This document shows positions 16,647 through 24,153 of a DNA stretch of 64,000 bases, piece after piece. The translations under genes were made by a program, and so were the position numbers. The stretch comes from Kibdelosporangium sp. MJ126-NF4 (GTDB lineage: Bacteria; Actinomycetota; Actinomycetes; Mycobacteriales; Pseudonocardiaceae). The notes beneath the pieces are model-generated. The model was given only the letters and a program-made list of their open reading frames with translations. It made no database searches and was not told the origin of the DNA. The DNA lies in contig NZ_CDME01000007.1 in NCBI RefSeq assembly GCF_000826545.1, positions 280,899 to 344,898 of the forward strand, read 5' to 3'. Numbering within the stretch: the stretch's first letter is position 1; every line of letters begins with the position of its first letter.

Positions 16647-17128
16647 AGGTGTTCGCAATCGTCCTGGTGGCCGTCGCGGCCGTGTTCGCCGGCTGGTCCG
16701 GCTGGATGTGGCTGCGCTCGGCCGACGCCGCCGACGCGGCCACCGACACCCGGCAGGAGGTGCTGCGCGTGGGGGAGCAGGGCATCGCCAACCTGACCAC
16801 ATTGGACTTCCAGCACATCGACGAGGGCCTCGACCGGTGGCTGGGGTCCTCGACCGGCACGCTGCGCGACAGCCTGCTGCAGAGCCGCGACGACAGCCGC
16901 AAACGGCTTGAGGACGGCAAGTCCACCACCGTCGGCAAGGTCGTCGACGCTGCGGTGACCGACCTCGACCAGCAGAACGCACAGGTCATCGCGGCCGTCG
17001 AGATCACCGTGACGCCACAGGGCGGTGAGTCGTCGGTGCGGCGCAACCGGTTCGAGGCCGGGCTGAGCCGGACCGAGTCCGGCTGGAAACTCAGTTCGCT
17101 GCGGGCAGTGGAGGTGGGGGCGCAATGA
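16643..17128 (+). CDS. Mce-associated membrane protein 1
   Basis: A 161-residue protein with one N-terminal membrane helix (VFAIVLVAVAAVFAGWSGWMWL) and an extracytoplasmic domain of the Mce-associated (Mas) type, distantly similar to NTF2-like folds. The start is GTG in a GTGA overlap with mceF. Mas proteins are thought to stabilise or assist Mce complexes. Nothing here shows a catalytic site. Confidence 0.8.
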   Translation: MKVFAIVLVAVAAVFAGWSGWMWLRSADAADAATDTRQEVLRVGEQGIANLTTLDFQHIDEGLDRWLGSSTGTLRDSLLQSRDDSRKRLEDGKSTTVGKVVDAAVTDLDQQNAQVIAAVEITVTPQGGESSVRRNRFEAGLSRTESGWKLSSLRAVEVGAQ

Positions 17129-17790
17129 GCGTGAAGCAGCAGCGACCGACTCGCAAGGTTAAGGTGGCCGGGCACAACCGGCCACGCCCGGCGACGGAGA
17201 CCGAGCGGCCCGTCGACGCCACCGCGGCTGATTTCCCAGGACCTGATTTTGTGGGGCCGATCCAGTCGGACAGCACGGACCTGACCTACGACGAACTCGA
17301 CGAACCGGGCCCGCCGCGGCCGAGGTGGCCGTTCGTGTTGGTGATCGTGGCGGCGGTGCTGGCCGGTGCCGGTGTGTTCTTCACGGTGAAGGCGTCCTCC
17401 GGCGGCGAACCAGGCGTCGACACCCAGGCGATGACCGAGGTGAACGGCCAGGTGAAGGCCGGGCTGGAGAAGATCTTCTCGTTCAGCTACGACAAGGTCG
17501 ACCCGAACGTCGCGCATGACGTGCTGGCCGGGTCCGCGGTCGGCGAGTACGACAAGCTCATCCAGCAGGTCCGTGCCGAGGCGCCCGCCCAGAAGCTGGT
17601 CCTGGCCACGCGGGTGACCACGACCGGCGTGAAGTCGATCGACGGTGACCGCGCCGAGCTGCTGGTGTTCCTCGACCAGGTCGCCACCCGTGTCGACACC
17701 GGCAAGACCAGCGGGTCCGCCGCCGCGCTGAGCATCACCGCGGAAAAGCAGGACGGCTCGTGGCGGATTGTCTCGCTGATTCCCCGCTGA
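17125..17790 (+). CDS. Mce-associated membrane protein 2
   Basis: A 221-residue Mas-type protein. A charged, Pro-rich cytoplasmic N-terminus of about 70 residues leads to one membrane helix (WPFVLVIVAAVLAGAGVFFTV). An outer domain follows, with the VNGQVKAGLEKIFSFSYDKVDPNVAHDVLAGSA pattern found in Mce-associated proteins. The ATG overlaps the previous stop. It is the last gene of the mce unit, followed by a strong hairpin. Confidence 0.82.
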   Translation: MSVKQQRPTRKVKVAGHNRPRPATETERPVDATAADFPGPDFVGPIQSDSTDLTYDELDEPGPPRPRWPFVLVIVAAVLAGAGVFFTVKASSGGEPGVDTQAMTEVNGQVKAGLEKIFSFSYDKVDPNVAHDVLAGSAVGEYDKLIQQVRAEAPAQKLVLATRVTTTGVKSIDGDRAELLVFLDQVATRVDTGKTSGSAAALSITAEKQDGSWRIVSLIPR

Positions 17791-17811
17791 CCCGCTGAAC
17801 AGAATAGACAA

Positions 17812-17853
17812 AATGCCTCGTTGGCGCCGTCGGGGTGACGCCAACGAGGCATT
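17812..17853. terminator. Bidirectional terminator after the mce operon
   Basis: A perfect 15-base stem (AATGCCTCGTTGGCG at 17812-17826 and its complement at 17839-17853) with a 12-base loop lies between the convergent ends of the mce operon and the secreted-protein gene at 17866. A diverged copy of the same hairpin stands at 18801-18841. Confidence 0.8.
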
Positions 17854-17865
17854 GTCCGCGCCCTA

Positions 17866-18456
17866 CTACCACTTAATGGCGAGGGTGAGCTGCAGTGTGT
17901 TGTCCGGGCCGGGGATGAGGCCGTTCAGCATCAGGGTCGAAAGGCCGCAGTCGGTGAACTCCGGAATTGTGTACGGCTTGGCGACAAGGTCGCCGCCCTC
18001 CAGCGGATTGAACTCCGGAGCCGAGTCGAGGTCGATGGACGCAGGCGTCTTGGTGCGGCAGTTCTCACCGACGAACGCCGGCAGACCCCCCACCTTCACG
18101 TCGCTCAGCCTGATGATCACGTCGGAGTGCGCGGCGACGACACCGTCGGTGATCGTGCCGGGGATCGGGCCACTCTGCTCGAACGAGACGGTCGCGGTGG
18201 TCGGCAGCAGGCCGATGACCTTGAACTCCCCGTGGGCAGGCGGTAGCGACATGGTGGCGTTGAACCGGCCGGTCGCACCTTCGAGGTCGGTGATCAGCGA
18301 GCCGGGGCCGAGCGCCAGCGACGAGTTCAGCTTCTTGATGGTCGACGTGCCCTTGGTGATGTCGTAAGTGAAGATCGGGTCGGCGGCGGCGGTGCCTGCG
18401 CCGAGCAGTGCGGCCGTCAATGTTGCGATCGCGCCGATGATGACGGGTCTGAGCAT
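17866..18456 (-). CDS. Secreted protein, paralogue A of mce-linked family
   Basis: A 196-residue exported protein with signal peptide MLRPVIIGAIATLTAALLGAGTAAA. The mature part is related to the C-terminal domain of the secreted protein encoded at 7106-8509. They share a PTTATVSFEQ-like strand, IIRLSDVKVGGLP, NCRTKTPASIDLD and LMLNGLIPGPDN. Two cysteines (in NCRT and TDCG) are conserved and may pair. A good ribosome site (AAAGGAG) stands 9 bases before the ATG. The palindromic element at 18505 lies about 50 bases upstream. It is convergent with the mce operon. Function is unknown; an envelope role linked to Mce is inferred. Confidence 0.8.
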   Translation of the reverse strand: MLRPVIIGAIATLTAALLGAGTAAADPIFTYDITKGTSTIKKLNSSLALGPGSLITDLEGATGRFNATMSLPPAHGEFKVIGLLPTTATVSFEQSGPIPGTITDGVVAAHSDVIIRLSDVKVGGLPAFVGENCRTKTPASIDLDSAPEFNPLEGGDLVAKPYTIPEFTDCGLSTLMLNGLIPGPDNTLQLTLAIKW

Positions 18457-18504
18457 AGGTCGAGCTCCTTTGCCGAAATCGCACTCCTTGGGTTCGCGAA
18501 TTCA

Positions 18505-18522
18505 ACCTACTCGTGAGTATGT
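18505..18522. promoter_or_regulatory. Shared palindromic element (site 2)
   Basis: ACCTACTCGTGAGTATGT, with the inner core TACTCGTGAGTA nearly palindromic. It lies 49-66 bases upstream of the secreted-protein ATG at 18456. It matches sites 1 and 3 in the left half ACCTACTCG and in the GTA of the right half. Confidence 0.5.
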
Positions 18523-18568
18523 TAGCGTCGCAAGGTAGTAGTCGGCTCGCCTGTGAAATCATCATGCA

Positions 18569-18703
18569 GATGAGCGTTCCAGGCCTTGGGTCTAGCGTGA
18601 ACATGCATTTTCTCGCCTTGTTTGCCAATTGAGGATCATCGTGAACACCGGTAGCCCGCCCGGTCGCCTTGTCAACGGCAGGACGGTGGCGATGGTTGCC
18701 GTC
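18569..18703 (-). pseudogene. Decayed fragment of an XRE-cupin regulator gene
   Basis: This stretch of the 396-base gap between the two secreted-protein genes aligns with the 3' part of the intact XRE-cupin gene at 19566-20147. It shares GATGAGCGTT, a 26-base identical block (18600-18626, matching 19588-19614) and the later GGTCGCCTTGTCAACGGCAGGAC-like block. The alignment jumps from GAGGATC at about 19622 to GAGGATC at about 19810, so roughly 190 bases were lost between 7-base direct repeats. No open frame remains. It shows that the paralogue and the neighbouring regulator end were duplicated together. The rest of the gap (18704-18800) shows nothing else recognisable. Confidence 0.75.
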
Positions 18704-18800
18704 TTGCCCGTTCTTCGCTAAAGGCTCGTCCTGCTTGGCCTCGCTGGTGGGTGGCTTTGGGCAGTGAAGCGCTACCCGGTCATCGGCCGAAGGAAATGCA

Positions 18801-18841
18801 AATGCCGCGTTGGTGTCGTCGGGAGACGCCAACGCGGCATT
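18801..18841 (-). terminator. Stem-loop terminator after paralogue B
   Basis: A 17-base stem with one G-T pair (18801-18817 with 18825-18841) and a 7-base loop, 11 bases beyond the stop of the minus-strand gene at 18853. It is a diverged copy of the hairpin at 17812-17853, as expected if gene and terminator were duplicated as a unit. Confidence 0.78.
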
Positions 18842-18852
18842 GTCACACCCTG

Positions 18853-19440
18853 CTACCACTTAATGGCGAGAGTGAGCTGCAGTGTGTTGTCCGGGCCGGG
18901 GATGAGGCCGTTCAGCATCAGGGTCGAAAGGCCGCAGTCGGTGAACTCCGGAATTGTGTACGGCTTGGCGACAAGGTCGCCGCCCTCAAGCGGATTGAAT
19001 TCGGGCGCCGAGTCCAGGTCTATGGTCGCGGGTTTCGCGGTGTGGCAGTTCTCGCCGACGAACAGCGGCAGGCCGATCGCCTTCACGTCGCTGAGCCTGA
19101 TCGTGACGTCGGTGTGTGCGGCGACCACACCGTCGGTGAGCGTGCCGGTCACCTTGCCGACCTGCTCGAATGTGACGGTCGCTGTGGTCGGGAAGATCCC
19201 GAAGATCTTGAAGCTGCCCTTCGCGGGCGGCAGGTTCATGTCCGCGGTGAACCGGCCGGTCGCCCCCTCCAGGTCGACGATGAGCCCGCCGGGGCCCAGC
19301 GCCAGCGACGAGTTCAGCTTCTTGATGGTCGACGTGCCCTTGGTGATGTCATAGGTGAAGACAGGGTCGGCGGCGGCGGTGCCTGCACCGAGCAGCGTGG
19401 CCGTCAGTGCGATCGCGCCGACGAGGACGGGTCTGAGCAT
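18853..19440 (-). CDS. Secreted protein, paralogue B of mce-linked family
   Basis: A 195-residue exported protein (signal peptide MLRPVLVGAIALTATLLGAGTAAA), close paralogue of the 17866-18456 product. The last 45 residues are identical apart from a few changes, while the middle differs more (KGSFKIFGIFPTTATVTFEQ). The start is placed at the ATG ending at 19440, matching paralogue A. A frame opening at 19470 would include the ribosome site as coding. The palindromic element at 19492 lies about 52 bases upstream. Both copies look functional. The role is unknown. Confidence 0.8.
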   Translation of the reverse strand: MLRPVLVGAIALTATLLGAGTAAADPVFTYDITKGTSTIKKLNSSLALGPGGLIVDLEGATGRFTADMNLPPAKGSFKIFGIFPTTATVTFEQVGKVTGTLTDGVVAAHTDVTIRLSDVKAIGLPLFVGENCHTAKPATIDLDSAPEFNPLEGGDLVAKPYTIPEFTDCGLSTLMLNGLIPGPDNTLQLTLAIKW

Positions 19441-19491
19441 AGGTCGATCTCCCTTGCCGAAAAATCGCACTCCTCGGGGTTCGTGAAATCA

Positions 19492-19509
19492 ACCTACTCG
19501 CGAGTACAT
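19492..19509. promoter_or_regulatory. Shared palindromic element (site 3)
   Basis: ACCTACTCGCGAGTACAT contains the perfect 12-base palindrome TACTCGCGAGTA (19495-19506) and lies 52-69 bases upstream of the paralogue B ATG. It is the most symmetric of the three sites. Confidence 0.52.
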
Positions 19510-19565
19510 TACTGCCACAAGACTGCCGGAGTCATGCTTTTGAAGTTGTCACGCTGATGAGCGTT

Positions 19566-20147
19566 CTACTGCTTCGGCCGGGCCCTGACATGCATTTTCT
19601 CGCCTTGTTTGCCGAACAAGCTGAGGATCTCGGCAGGACGGCCGTCCGCGCTGCCGAACCAGTGCGGCAGCCGCGTGTCGAACTCGACCACCTCGCCCGG
19701 CCTGAGTACGAGATCCTTGTCCGCCAGCAGCATCCGCACCTGACCGGACAGGACGTACAGCCACTCGTACCCTTCGTGCGTGACCTGGTTGGGCACGCGC
19801 TCGCCCTCGAGGATCATCTTGTACGCCTGCAGCCTGCCCGGTTGCCTGGTCAGCGGCAGGACAGTGGCGTAGTTGCCGTCATACTGGCGCACTCGGCGCG
19901 GCTTGAGCCGCACCCGGGGGTCGCCGACCTCGGGCGCGCCGACGAGTTCGTCCAGCGGCACCTGGTGGGCCTGCGCGATCGGCAGCAGTAGTTCGAGGCT
20001 CGGTTTGCGCTGGCCGGACTCCAGTCGCGACAGGGTGCTCTTCGAGATGCCGGTGGTCGTGGACAGGTCGGAGAGGGTGACACCGCGTTCGGTGCGCACG
20101 TGTTTCAGACGTGGCCCGACGTCGGAGAGGGTCTTGGCGAGGTCCAT
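19566..20147 (-). CDS. XRE-family regulator with cupin domain
   Basis: A 193-residue regulator. The helix-turn-helix is at residues about 12-66 (GVTLSDLSTTTGISKSTLSRLESGQRKPSLELLL) and a cupin sensor domain at about 95-185 (HEGYEWLYVLSGQVRMLLADKDLVLRPGEVVEFDTRLPHWF). The cupin His/Glu pattern is partly retained (H, E, H). The ATG at 20147 is preferred because the family starts near DLAKTLSDVG. A longer frame to 20186 exists. The gene is divergent from an FAD oxidoreductase with a 79-base gap containing inverted repeats, so it probably represses itself and that gene. A decayed copy of its 3' end lies at 18569-18703. Confidence 0.88.
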   Translation of the reverse strand: MDLAKTLSDVGPRLKHVRTERGVTLSDLSTTTGISKSTLSRLESGQRKPSLELLLPIAQAHQVPLDELVGAPEVGDPRVRLKPRRVRQYDGNYATVLPLTRQPGRLQAYKMILEGERVPNQVTHEGYEWLYVLSGQVRMLLADKDLVLRPGEVVEFDTRLPHWFGSADGRPAEILSLFGKQGEKMHVRARPKQ

Positions 20148-20166
20148 GGGCCCAGTCTGCGCTCGG

Positions 20167-20192
20167 TGTTGCGAAACCGGCAACAAAAGTTG
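20167..20192. promoter_or_regulatory. Operator-like inverted repeats in divergent promoter
   Basis: TGTTGC (20167-20172) and GCAACA (20180-20185) form a perfect inverted repeat with a 7-base spacer. It overlaps a second one, CAAC-AAAA-GTTG (20181-20192). They lie between the divergent XRE-cupin gene and the oxidoreductase gene, a natural place for autoregulation. Confidence 0.45.
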
Positions 20193-20226
20193 TCAGTCCG
20201 GCACCCTCGTCGGCATCCTCGGCGGC

Positions 20227-21168
20227 ATGACCACCTATGACTATGACGTTGTTGTTGTCGGGGCCGGTGCGGCCGGTCTCTCCGCTGCACTGGTGCTGAC
20301 CAGGGCCCGCCGTTCGGTCGCCGTCGTCGACTCCGGCCAGCCGCGCAACGCTCCCGCCGCGCACTCGCACGGCTTCCTGACCAGAGACGGTGTCCCACCG
20401 GAAGAACTGCTCGCCCTCGGGCGAAAGGAGGTCGAGGGATACGGCGGCCAGTTCGTCCCCGGTGTGGTGACCGCGGTCTGGCGCGGGTTCACTGTGGACC
20501 TCGCCGACGGCACGAACCTGAAGGCGCGCCGTGTGATCGCGGCCACCGGGCTGCGCGACGAACTGCCGGACATCCCCGGTCTGGCCCAGCGGTGGGGAAA
20601 GGACGTCATCGCCTGCCCGTACTGCCACGGCTACGAGTTCGCCGACCGGCCGATCGGCGTGCTGCACGACCCGCACCACGCGCTGCTGCTGCGGCAGTGG
20701 TCGTCCGACGTGGTCCTTTTCACGGCCTCGTCGGACATTCCCGAGCGCGCGCGGCTGACGGCGCGTGGCATCCGGATCGTCGAGGGCACCGTGCGGGGAC
20801 TGGCGGTCGCCGACGACCGGCTGCGCGGTGTCGAGATGACCGACGGCCGTCGCGTGCCAAGGGAAGCGTTGTTCCTGAGGCCGAAGTTCGTGCCCAGGGA
20901 CGACTTCCTGCGGCCACTGGGCTATGACCCCGCGCTGACGCAGGCGAACGGCCGGACCAACGTGCCCGGTCTGTGGGTGGCGGGCAACGTCGGCAACCCG
21001 ATGGCCAACCTGATCAGCTCGGCCGGTGAGGGCTCGACGACCGCGTCGATGGTCAACTTCGACCTGGTCGAGGCGGACACCGATCGGGCCATGCCGTTCT
21101 CGCACGACATGGAACGCGAGGCACACGAGCTGCGCCACCGGGATGACAATCGTGATCTCCGTGTATGA
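20227..21168 (+). CDS. NAD(P)/FAD-dependent oxidoreductase, thioredoxin-reductase-like
   Basis: A 313-residue flavoprotein of the low-molecular-weight thioredoxin reductase group. The N-terminal FAD site is VVVVGAGAAGLSAAL. The active-site motif CPYCHGYE is at about residue 135, so the CxxC of true thioredoxin reductases is present. The C-terminal FAD motif is VPGLWVAGNVGNPMANL. The NADPH-binding middle is atypical and short in glycine (DRPIGVLHDPHHALLL in place of a GxGxxA), so its electron donor is uncertain. It is divergent from an XRE-cupin regulator, a common pairing. Roles in disulfide or small-molecule oxidation are possible. Confidence 0.85.
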   Translation: MTTYDYDVVVVGAGAAGLSAALVLTRARRSVAVVDSGQPRNAPAAHSHGFLTRDGVPPEELLALGRKEVEGYGGQFVPGVVTAVWRGFTVDLADGTNLKARRVIAATGLRDELPDIPGLAQRWGKDVIACPYCHGYEFADRPIGVLHDPHHALLLRQWSSDVVLFTASSDIPERARLTARGIRIVEGTVRGLAVADDRLRGVEMTDGRRVPREALFLRPKFVPRDDFLRPLGYDPALTQANGRTNVPGLWVAGNVGNPMANLISSAGEGSTTASMVNFDLVEADTDRAMPFSHDMEREAHELRHRDDNRDLRV

Positions 21169-21267
21169 CACCGGGTCGTTCGCGCGAAGGATGTGACGGC
21201 CCCGACGCCCGCCATAGGTTCTCCCCGAGGCGGTACCCAGACCGGGTTCCGCCACGAGGGGAGAGCG

Positions 21268-22821
21268 ATGCGAAGATCATTTCTGGTGGTCGCCGCCGCC
21301 GCGATGCTGGCCGCGGTGGTCGCGCCGCAGGCGAACGCCGACCCGGGCCGACCGGCGCTGACATGGGGCAAGTGTCCGCCGCCGCTGTTCGGCCTGCCGG
21401 ACGACCCGAGGATGAGCTGCGCGACCCTGACGGTCCCGGTCGACTACCGGGACCCGAAGGGCCGCACGATCGATGTGCTGGTCTCGAAACTGCCGACGGC
21501 CAAGCCGGGCCTGCGGCGAGGGGTGTTGATGCACAACGCGGGCGGGCCGGGTGGCCCGAGCCTGCACCTGCCCGCCGCGTACGCGAAGCTGTATCCGCAG
21601 GAGGTGCTGGACCGTTACGACCTCGTCAGCATCGACCCGCGCGGGGTGGGCTACAGCGCGCCGGTCACGTGCGGCCGCACCTTGGCGGGATACCCGGCCG
21701 ACCGGTACTTCCCCGTTCCCGCGGCGGACGGTTCGATCGACAGGAACGTGGAGTTCGCCAAGGGCCTGGCGCGGGACTGCGTGGCCAACGGTGGCCCGAA
21801 CCTGCGGTACATGACCACCGCGAACACCGCGCGTGACATGGACCAGTTCCGGATCGCGTTGGGGGAGAAGAAGATCTCCTACAACAGCGGCTCGTACGGC
21901 AGCTACCTCGGTGCTGTCTACGCCACGATGTTCGCCGACCGCAGCGACCGGGTCGTCATCGACTCCAATGTGGATCCCAACAGGGTGTGGCACGACCAGT
22001 GGGCGTTGTGGGACCACGCCTTCGAGTTGCGGTTCCCCGACATCGCCCAGTGGCTGGCCGAGCGTAACGACACCTTGAAGCTCGGCGCGACACCGGCCGA
22101 GATCCGCAGGAAGTTCTTCGAGCTGGTGGCGAAGCTGAACGAGAAACCGGTGGTGCACCCGCAGGCCGGGCCGATCAACGGTGACGTCTTCCGCGTCGCC
22201 GTGTTCGGCTGGTCCTACCACACGGCGCAGTTCCCGTTGCAGGCCGAACTGTGGCTGCTCGCGGATCGAGGTGTGCTCCCGGCCAGCGGCGCTGTGCCAC
22301 AGACGGCCGTGGCGCCATCGACGAGTGCGGACGCGCCGACCGTGCCGGAGGACAACCTGCGGGCGTCGCAGCTGACGGTGCTCTGCAACGATGCCCGCTG
22401 GCCGCGAGACCCCCGGCACTACCAGCGCGAGGTCTCGGTCAACCGGGAGCTGTTCCCGCTGTGGAACGGGACGGGCACGAACATCTGGCCGTGCGCGTTC
22501 TGGCCGGACCCGGTCGAGCCGCCGGTGAAGGTCACCGGCAAGGGCCCGGCCAACGTCCTGATCGTGCAGACCCTGCGTGACCCGGCCACGCCGCATGTCG
22601 GCGCGCTGGGCATGCGCAGCGCGCTCGGGCCACGGGCCAAGATGGTCACGGTCAACACCGGCAACCACGGCGCGTACGACCCGTCGACGCCGTCGTGCGC
22701 GGTCCGCGCGGTGCACAACTACCTGGAGACAGGGGCTTTGCCCGCACGTGACACGTACTGCGAGCCAGACCCGGCGCCCGCGGGCACCGGACGGATCAGC
22801 CCACTGATCCCGACCCGGTAG
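21268..22821 (+). CDS. Secreted alpha/beta-hydrolase, tripeptidyl aminopeptidase-like
   Basis: A 517-residue exported hydrolase of the S33 proline/tripeptidyl aminopeptidase group. The signal peptide is MRRSFLVVAAAAMLAAVVAPQANA. The oxyanion-hole segment is HNAGGPGGPS (about residue 90), the nucleophile elbow is YNSGSYGSYLG (Ser near residue 210) and the C-terminal catalytic His lies in NTGNHGAYD. The last 100 residues resemble the TAP C-terminal domain. These enzymes remove tripeptides or other N-terminal groups from secreted proteins or act on esters. The ATG at 21268 follows GAGGGGAGAG. The 3' end overlaps the convergent ROK gene by 26 bases. Confidence 0.87.
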   Translation: MRRSFLVVAAAAMLAAVVAPQANADPGRPALTWGKCPPPLFGLPDDPRMSCATLTVPVDYRDPKGRTIDVLVSKLPTAKPGLRRGVLMHNAGGPGGPSLHLPAAYAKLYPQEVLDRYDLVSIDPRGVGYSAPVTCGRTLAGYPADRYFPVPAADGSIDRNVEFAKGLARDCVANGGPNLRYMTTANTARDMDQFRIALGEKKISYNSGSYGSYLGAVYATMFADRSDRVVIDSNVDPNRVWHDQWALWDHAFELRFPDIAQWLAERNDTLKLGATPAEIRRKFFELVAKLNEKPVVHPQAGPINGDVFRVAVFGWSYHTAQFPLQAELWLLADRGVLPASGAVPQTAVAPSTSADAPTVPEDNLRASQLTVLCNDARWPRDPRHYQREVSVNRELFPLWNGTGTNIWPCAFWPDPVEPPVKVTGKGPANVLIVQTLRDPATPHVGALGMRSALGPRAKMVTVNTGNHGAYDPSTPSCAVRAVHNYLETGALPARDTYCEPDPAPAGTGRISPLIPTR

Positions 22822-24013
22822 CGGCGAAGGCGTGATCGGTCGCCGACCACGCGGCACCGATCACGCCTGCCTGGTCGCCCAGTTCCGACAGCACGATCGG
22901 CAGGTTCCCGGTGGCCAGCGGCAGCGACCGGCGGTACACCGCGCTGCGCACCTCCGCGAGCAGTTGGTGGCCCAGCCGGGAGACACCGCCGCCGATCACG
23001 ACCATCCCCGGGTTGAGGAAGCTGACCAGCGACGCGACCACGTGGCCCAGTCGCCGCCCGCCTTCCCTGACCAGGTTGGCGGCGGCGAAGTCCCCTGAAC
23101 CGGCGGCCGAGGCCACGTCCTGCGCGGTCAGCTCGCCGTGTTGGGCCAGCAGGTCGGCAAGGAACGTCGAGCGGCCGCTGCGCGCGAGCGTCAACGCGTC
23201 CCGAGCCAGCGCGGCGCCACCGAAGTACGCCTCGAGGCAGCCCACCTCGCCGCACGCGCAGGCCGGGCCGTAGTCGTCCAGCTTGATGTGTCCGATGTCG
23301 CCCGCCGTACCGGCCACACCCCGGTACACCCGTCCACCGAGGACGATGCCGCAGCCGATACCGGTGCCGACCTTGACGAAGATGAGCTCGTTCAACGACC
23401 TCGCGACACCGGCGTGCCGCTCGCCGAGAGCCATCACGTTCACATCGTTGTCGACCGTCACCGGGCAGCCCCACGCACTGGCCAACCGGTCGCGTACGGG
23501 GAAGCGGTCCCAGCCGGGCATGATCGGCGGCGCCACCGGCATGCCGTCGCGGAAGCTCACCGGTCCCGGCAGGCCGACGCCCGCGCCGATCACCCGCCCG
23601 GTCACCTCGGCGAGCACCTTGCCCGACAGCTGGGTCAGCCGTTCGAGCACCGACACCGGGCCCTTGCGGATGTCGTAGTCCTCCACGACGTGCGCCAGCA
23701 CCTCGCAGCGCGCGTCCGTGACAGCGACACCAATGGACGTCGCACCGATATCCGCGGACAGAAAACGCAGGTCATCGGCGAGTTTCACGAGCGTGGACCG
23801 TCTGCCGCCCCGGCTGGCCGCCGGGCCGCCGGACTCGACGAGGTGCCATTCGAACAGCTTCGCGATCTCGGTGGCCAGCCGCGCGCGGGGAAGTTCGAGC
23901 CGCTCGCCCAGTTCGACCTTGGCCAGCGGGCCCTCGTCCCGAAGCAGCGCCAGCAACTGGGACTGCTGCCTGGTCTCGACCCGGGGTGTGGAGGCTGCGG
24001 CTTGCACTGTCAC
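22796..24013 (-). CDS. ROK-family transcriptional regulator/sugar kinase
   Basis: About 405 residues. An N-terminal winged-helix region (TRQQSQLLALLRDEGPLAKVELGERLELPRARLATEIAKL) is followed by a ROK domain with the ATP-site-like DIGATSIGVAV and the zinc motif CACGEVGCLEAYFGG. Such proteins are usually repressors of sugar catabolism genes, with or without kinase activity. The catalytic Asp region VDNDVNVMALGE is present. The start is uncertain: GTG at 24013 or 24007 gives the family-like N-terminus; a longer frame to 24088 runs into a terminator hairpin. No sugar operon is adjacent on this side, so its targets are unclear. Confidence 0.82.
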   Translation of the reverse strand: MTVQAAASTPRVETRQQSQLLALLRDEGPLAKVELGERLELPRARLATEIAKLFEWHLVESGGPAASRGGRRSTLVKLADDLRFLSADIGATSIGVAVTDARCEVLAHVVEDYDIRKGPVSVLERLTQLSGKVLAEVTGRVIGAGVGLPGPVSFRDGMPVAPPIMPGWDRFPVRDRLASAWGCPVTVDNDVNVMALGERHAGVARSLNELIFVKVGTGIGCGIVLGGRVYRGVAGTAGDIGHIKLDDYGPACACGEVGCLEAYFGGAALARDALTLARSGRSTFLADLLAQHGELTAQDVASAAGSGDFAAANLVREGGRRLGHVVASLVSFLNPGMVVIGGGVSRLGHQLLAEVRSAVYRRSLPLATGNLPIVLSELGDQAGVIGAAWSATDHAFAATGSGSVG

Positions 24014-24071
24014 CCCTACATTGAACCGCACCCACAAGTGAAGGACTATCACACACGCCCCGGGCCCGCTG

Positions 24072-24137
24072 ACCCCCGGTCCGCTCACCCGGGCGCTCGC
24101 GGGTGCACGCGGACCGGGTGCTGAGCGGACCGGGGGT
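24072..24137 (-). terminator. Long hairpin after the TPR-CHAT gene
   Basis: A perfect 16-base inverted repeat (ACCCCCGGTCCGCTCA at 24072-24087, complement at 24122-24137) with a 34-base, GC-rich inner part. It starts 17 bases after the CHAT stop and separates it from the ROK gene on the same strand. Confidence 0.7.
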
Positions 24138-24153
24138 GGTGGACCGGGTTACG

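Noticed and set aside
8512..17790. Assignment of the mce operon as Mce4 (sterol importer)
   Set aside because: No sterol degradation genes or KstR-type motif are present; the sequence by eye does not settle the subtype.
23963..24060. Upstream extension of the ROK gene to 24088
   Set aside because: It would run through the hairpin that terminates the CHAT gene and adds residues not found in the family.
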